DNA of 9,111 nucleotides from positions 1 to 9,111 of the forward strand of contig CAYMAX010000052.1 in NCBI GenBank assembly GCA_964388595.1, written 5' to 3'. The stretch comes from CAYMAX01 sp964388595. Its GTDB lineage: Bacteria > Bacteroidota > Bacteroidia > Bacteroidales > UBA932. Position 1 is the first letter of the stretch; every line of letters begins with the position of its first letter. The notes under the pieces are model-generated. The model was not told the origin of the DNA. It searched no databases and was given only the letters and a program-made list of their open reading frames with translations. Shown here piece by piece: positions 5,987 through 9,111 of this stretch. A program made the position numbers and the translations under genes.

Positions 5987-6304
5987 ATGGAAAAGAAAAA
6001 AACGGGTAATAACACTATTACCAGAAATCTTTCTGAGATAGCACAGCCTACCGGCAACATCTACGAATCTACGATGATTATTGCCAAAAGGTCCAATCAG
6101 ATAGCAGCAGCAGTAAAGGAAGAATTGAGCCAGAAGCTTGCCGAATTTTCCAACAACAATGTGGATACTCTCGAAGAGACTTTTGAAAACAGAGAGCAGA
6201 TAGAGATATCAAAGCATTACGAGAAGCTTCCCAAGCCTACTTTGCTTGCTATTGAAGAGTTTGAAAACGGTGAGATTTATTACCGAATAGCAGACGGGGA
6301 ATAA
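5987..6304 (+). CDS. rpoZ: RNA polymerase omega/Rpb6-like subunit
   Basis: A 105-residue small acidic protein of the Bacteroidota omega (Rpb6-like) type, which helps assemble and stabilise RNA polymerase by binding the beta-prime subunit. The recognisable core is NIYESTMIIAKRSNQIA (24-40), where AKRSNQIA corresponds to the conserved AKRARQ-type omega helix, and the C-terminal IEEFENGEIYYR (89-100) matches the end of the omega fold (E...GKI). It is longer and more divergent than the proteobacterial 80-90-residue omega, with an Asn- and Glu-rich linker at 54-75. The ATG lies 3 nt behind the bamD stop and 11 nt separate its stop from coaBC. In Bacteroidales a gene of this kind is expected between bamD and coaBC. 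The assignment rests on context as much as on sequence. Confidence 0.82.
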   Translation: MEKKKTGNNTITRNLSEIAQPTGNIYESTMIIAKRSNQIAAAVKEELSQKLAEFSNNNVDTLEETFENREQIEISKHYEKLPKPTLLAIEEFENGEIYYRIADGE

Positions 6305-6315
6305 CCCACTGTGTT

Positions 6316-7515
6316 ATGCTTAAAGGCAGACATATCCTCCTGGGAGTGACAGGGAGCATTGCCGCTTACAAAGCGGCGACGCTTATTCGTCTTTTGATGA
6401 AAGAAGGTGCCCTGGTACAGGTGATAATGACCTCTGCTGCCAAAGAATTCATAACTCCTCTCACTTTAGCCACACTTTCCAAAAGGCCCATCCTTGTAGA
6501 GTTTTACAACCCTGAAAACGGAGATTGGAACAGTCATATCTCTTTGGGATGTTGGGCAGATGCATATTTGGTCGCCCCGGCTTCCGCCAATACATTGGCC
6601 AAAATGGCCGGTGGTATCGCAGATAATCTTCTTCTGACCACCTATCTCTCCTCAAGGTGCCCTGTGATGGTAGCTCCCGCCATGGATGTAGATATGTGGA
6701 GTCACCCATCTACTCAGGACAATCTGAAAATTCTCAGTTCGAGAGGAGTGGAAGTCATTGAGCCTGTGGCAGGAGAGCTTGCCAGCGGTCTGGAAGGAAA
6801 AGGGAGGATGGAAGAACCGGAGAAGATAGTTGAATATCTTGCTCAATATTTCTCCACAGGAAGTCCATTCGAAGGAAAAAAAATACTCATCACTGCAGGA
6901 CCCACAAGAGAAGCCATAGACCCTGTTCGTTTTATCTCCAATTATTCTTCAGGAAAGATGGGGTATGAACTCTCCAAAGCTTTTGCCAAAGAGGGAGCGG
7001 ATGTACAATTGGTCAGCGGACCGGTGTCGCTGCAGATAGATGACCCGAATATTACAATCCATCGGGTAGAATCTGCACGAGAGATGAAGGAAGCGACTAT
7101 GGATTTGTACAGTAAAGGTGCAGATATCACCATCTTCTGTGCTGCAGTAGCCGATTTTACTCCATCTGCGACTGCCACTTCCAAGATTAAACGTCACGAT
7201 GACCACCTCACCCTCGAACTTGTCCCCACTGCCGACATTGCAGCGGAGATAGGTGCCCACAAACGCAAAGGTTCCATTCTCGTAGGTTTTGCCCTTGAGA
7301 CAGACAATGCCGTGAAAAATGCCCGGGAGAAGCTCTTGCGCAAACAGATGGATATGATAGTGCTCAACTCTCTGGAGCACGAAGGAGCCGGTTTTGGGGG
7401 AGACACCAACCAGATTACAATTATCGACAAAGATGGTACGGTGACCGATTATCCTTTATGCTCCAAGCAACAGGTAGCCAAAGATATAGTTGATTATTTG
7501 AAGAGACTGCTTTAA
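6316..7515 (+). CDS. coaBC: Bifunctional phosphopantothenoylcysteine decarboxylase / phosphopantothenate-cysteine ligase
   Basis: A 399-residue bifunctional coenzyme A biosynthesis enzyme of normal length. The N-terminal CoaC flavoprotein domain (about 1-180) has the FMN-binding start ILLGVTGSIAAYKA, the active-site His of HISLG (H74), the ASANTLAKMAGGIADNLL segment, and PAMDVDMW (121-128). The C-terminal CoaB domain (about 185-399) has LITAGPTREAIDPVRFISN, SSGKMG (211-216) and the K290/K292 KIKR motif. Together they use CTP and cysteine to convert 4-phosphopantothenate into its cysteine adduct and then decarboxylate this to 4-phosphopantetheine. Two residues differ from the E. coli Dfp pattern: the Asn of PxMNxxMW is Asp (D124), and the catalytic-flap Cys (C158 in E. 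coli) corresponds to S157 in LASGLEGKGRM. I expect these to be clade features rather than defects. The stop lies 4 nt before recN. Confidence 0.95.
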   Translation: MLKGRHILLGVTGSIAAYKAATLIRLLMKEGALVQVIMTSAAKEFITPLTLATLSKRPILVEFYNPENGDWNSHISLGCWADAYLVAPASANTLAKMAGGIADNLLLTTYLSSRCPVMVAPAMDVDMWSHPSTQDNLKILSSRGVEVIEPVAGELASGLEGKGRMEEPEKIVEYLAQYFSTGSPFEGKKILITAGPTREAIDPVRFISNYSSGKMGYELSKAFAKEGADVQLVSGPVSLQIDDPNITIHRVESAREMKEATMDLYSKGADITIFCAAVADFTPSATATSKIKRHDDHLTLELVPTADIAAEIGAHKRKGSILVGFALETDNAVKNAREKLLRKQMDMIVLNSLEHEGAGFGGDTNQITIIDKDGTVTDYPLCSKQQVAKDIVDYLKRLL

Positions 7516-7519
7516 TTGT

Positions 7520-9111
7520 ATGCTCCAAAGACTGACCATACAAAATTATGCTTTAATCGACTCCCTCGACATCGAATTCCCCGATGGATTGGTCATAATT
7601 ACAGGGGAGACAGGAGCCGGTAAGTCTATCCTTTTGGGAGCTATATCACTTCTGCTCGGCAAAAAAGTATCTACCTCAGTATTCAGTGATGACACGCGCA
7701 ATTGCGTGGTGGAGGCTGAATTTGATAATAACATCATACTCAGAAGAGTAGTTTCCCCGACAGGTCGTTCCCGTTCTTTTCTCAATGACGAACCTGTATC
7801 TCTCTCTGAATTGACGGACATCTCTGCCAAGATCATAGACATTCACGAACAGCACCAGCATTTACTCCTTTCTGATAAAGATTTTCAGCTCTCAGTACTT
7901 GATTATTTCTCTCAAAGCACAGAGCTGCTACATCAATATCAACAACTCTTTGCACAGTATGAGAAATCTCTCGCTGCTCTCCGGAAATTGGAAAATGAGA
8001 TAGCTCTTTCTTCGTCCGATGCCGATTACAGGGCTTTCCAATTTAAACAACTTGATGAGGCCAAGCTTCGTGATGGGGAATTGGAAGAACTTGAAGAATT
8101 ACAAAAACAACTCTCAAATGCGGAAGAGATTAAAACTTCCGTTATGGAGACGCTGTCCCTTTTCCATCCGATGGATATCTCTTTGGTGCACAATCTCAAA
8201 GAGGCATCCAATCTTATTGCAAAGTATGCTGATATCATTCCGGGTATGGATGATATCTCCCAAAGAATTGACTCTTGCAGGATAGAACTTGCTGATATAG
8301 AGCAGGAACTTGATAAGACGGCGGAGGGTATCACTATCTCTCCCGAAAAGCTGCAGGAGACTGACGACCGTCTGTCTCAACTCTATTCTCTTATGAGGAA
8401 GCACAATTGCAAAAGTGTCTCTGAACTCATTGAGATACGCAATTCCCTCGACGCCTCTCTTCAAGAGAACGACCATCGTGAAGACCGGCTTGAGTCGTTG
8501 AAAAAAGAGGTTGAGGCACTTGACAAAGAGTGTCATCTCATGGCGGTTAAACTCTCGGAGCGTAGAAAAGAAGCTGCTCCGGCGCTGTCTCAAAATCTTC
8601 AGGACTCTATCAGAAGTCTTGAGATGCCATATTCTGAATTTATTGTCCAACTAACTCCCAAAGAGCATCTTACATCTTCAGGAGGAGATGACCTCTCATT
8701 TCTTTTCTCTGCCAACGGAGAGGGCAAACTCGGAGATATTTCCAAAGTTGCTTCGGGGGGAGAACTTTCGCGTGTGATGCTCTCCCTTAAAGAGCTTATG
8801 GCCAGATATATGTCGTTGCCTACCATGATATTTGATGAAATTGATACCGGAGTTTCCGGCAAAATAGCAGATAGAATGGGAGATATGATAGGGGAGATGG
8901 GACACCACATGCAGATATTTGCCATCACTCATCTTCCACAGATTGCTGCCAAGAAAGGGACTCATTTTCTGGTGTATAAAGAGTTTGACAAGAACAAACA
9001 TCCCCAGACCATGATACGCAGACTCTCTTATGATGAGAGAGTGACAGAATTGGCAAGAATGCTTAGCGGTTCCTCTCTGAGTGATGCTGCCATAGCCAAT
9101 GCCCGTGTTTT
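7520..9111 (+). CDS. recN: DNA repair protein RecN, 3' end beyond window
   Basis: An open frame of 530 complete codons from ATG at 7520 to the window edge, with no stop; RecN proteins are about 550-560 residues, so only about 25 residues are missing. It is an SMC-like ATPase that binds DNA ends or single strands and supports recombinational repair of double-strand breaks. Visible are the N-terminal MLQRLTIQNYALID start, Walker A GETGAGKS (29-36), the Q-loop region EQHQHLLL, a central Glu/Lys/Leu-rich coiled coil (about 140-370, interrupted in the middle), the ABC signature SGGELSR (412-418), Walker B MIFDEIDTGVSG with D439/E440, and the switch histidine H471 in ITHLPQIA. I read the frame codon by codon and saw no frameshift. 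The start is 4 nt after the coaBC stop, so it is translated from the same mRNA. No LexA-type site is apparent, since it has no promoter of its own here. Confidence 0.95.
   Translation, partial: MLQRLTIQNYALIDSLDIEFPDGLVIITGETGAGKSILLGAISLLLGKKVSTSVFSDDTRNCVVEAEFDNNIILRRVVSPTGRSRSFLNDEPVSLSELTDISAKIIDIHEQHQHLLLSDKDFQLSVLDYFSQSTELLHQYQQLFAQYEKSLAALRKLENEIALSSSDADYRAFQFKQLDEAKLRDGELEELEELQKQLSNAEEIKTSVMETLSLFHPMDISLVHNLKEASNLIAKYADIIPGMDDISQRIDSCRIELADIEQELDKTAEGITISPEKLQETDDRLSQLYSLMRKHNCKSVSELIEIRNSLDASLQENDHREDRLESLKKEVEALDKECHLMAVKLSERRKEAAPALSQNLQDSIRSLEMPYSEFIVQLTPKEHLTSSGGDDLSFLFSANGEGKLGDISKVASGGELSRVMLSLKELMARYMSLPTMIFDEIDTGVSGKIADRMGDMIGEMGHHMQIFAITHLPQIAAKKGTHFLVYKEFDKNKHPQTMIRRLSYDERVTELARMLSGSSLSDAAIANARV

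Noticed and set aside
7520..9111. recN as a truncated or frameshifted gene.
   Set aside because: The frame is continuous through Walker A, signature, Walker B and switch motifs; only the window edge cuts it.
1..9111. CRISPR arrays, insertion sequences, tRNA or rRNA genes, phage or defence modules.
   Set aside because: No direct-repeat arrays, transposase motifs, terminal inverted repeats, RNA-gene signatures or recognisable defence domains were seen on either strand.

Overview
The window looks like chromosomal DNA of a Bacteroidota bacterium, most likely order Bacteroidales; I cannot name the genus. Three things support this. The promoters match the Bacteroides consensus (TAnnTTTG at about -7 with a TTG/TTTG element about 20 bp upstream). 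Start codons are preceded by A/T-rich sequence, mostly without clear Shine-Dalgarno motifs. The block bamD - omega-like RNA polymerase subunit - coaBC - recN is, as far as I recall, a familiar Bacteroidales gene order.

Left block, minus strand, reading from about 2770 down to 1: a PerR-type peroxide/metal regulator, rubrerythrin (rbr), then a 160-nt gap with an imperfect inverted repeat and a strong Bacteroides-type promoter, a sugar-type MFS transporter, and the first 26 codons of a ROK-family sugar kinase. perR and rbr look like one oxidative-stress operon. The transporter and kinase look like a sugar uptake and phosphorylation pair. A near-perfect PerR-box-like palindrome lies between the -33 and -7 elements of the perR promoter, which suggests autoregulation and shows that the longer TTG-initiated reading of perR is wrong.

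Right block, plus strand, from about 2818 to the end: a short-chain dehydrogenase, an unusual PAS-PAS-PAS-receiver protein with no histidine-kinase core, bamD (outer-membrane assembly lipoprotein), an omega/Rpb6-like RNA polymerase subunit, coaBC (coenzyme A synthesis) and recN (DNA repair, cut off by the window end). The genes overlap or are separated by at most 11 nt, so one transcript from the promoter just upstream of the dehydrogenase is likely. The dehydrogenase and the PAS-receiver gene overlap by 16 nt. The PAS-receiver gene and bamD overlap by 8 nt, with bamD apparently starting at TTG.

The window is mostly housekeeping and stress-response genes. I see no CRISPR array, insertion sequence, tRNA, rRNA or obvious mobile element, and no stretch over 300 bases lacks a gene. 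The items most worth a second look are the kinase-less PAS-receiver protein with a possible internal start for its receiver, its coupling to bamD, the predicted PerR autoregulatory site, and the PerR protein that keeps all regulatory metal ligands but lacks the structural zinc cysteines.
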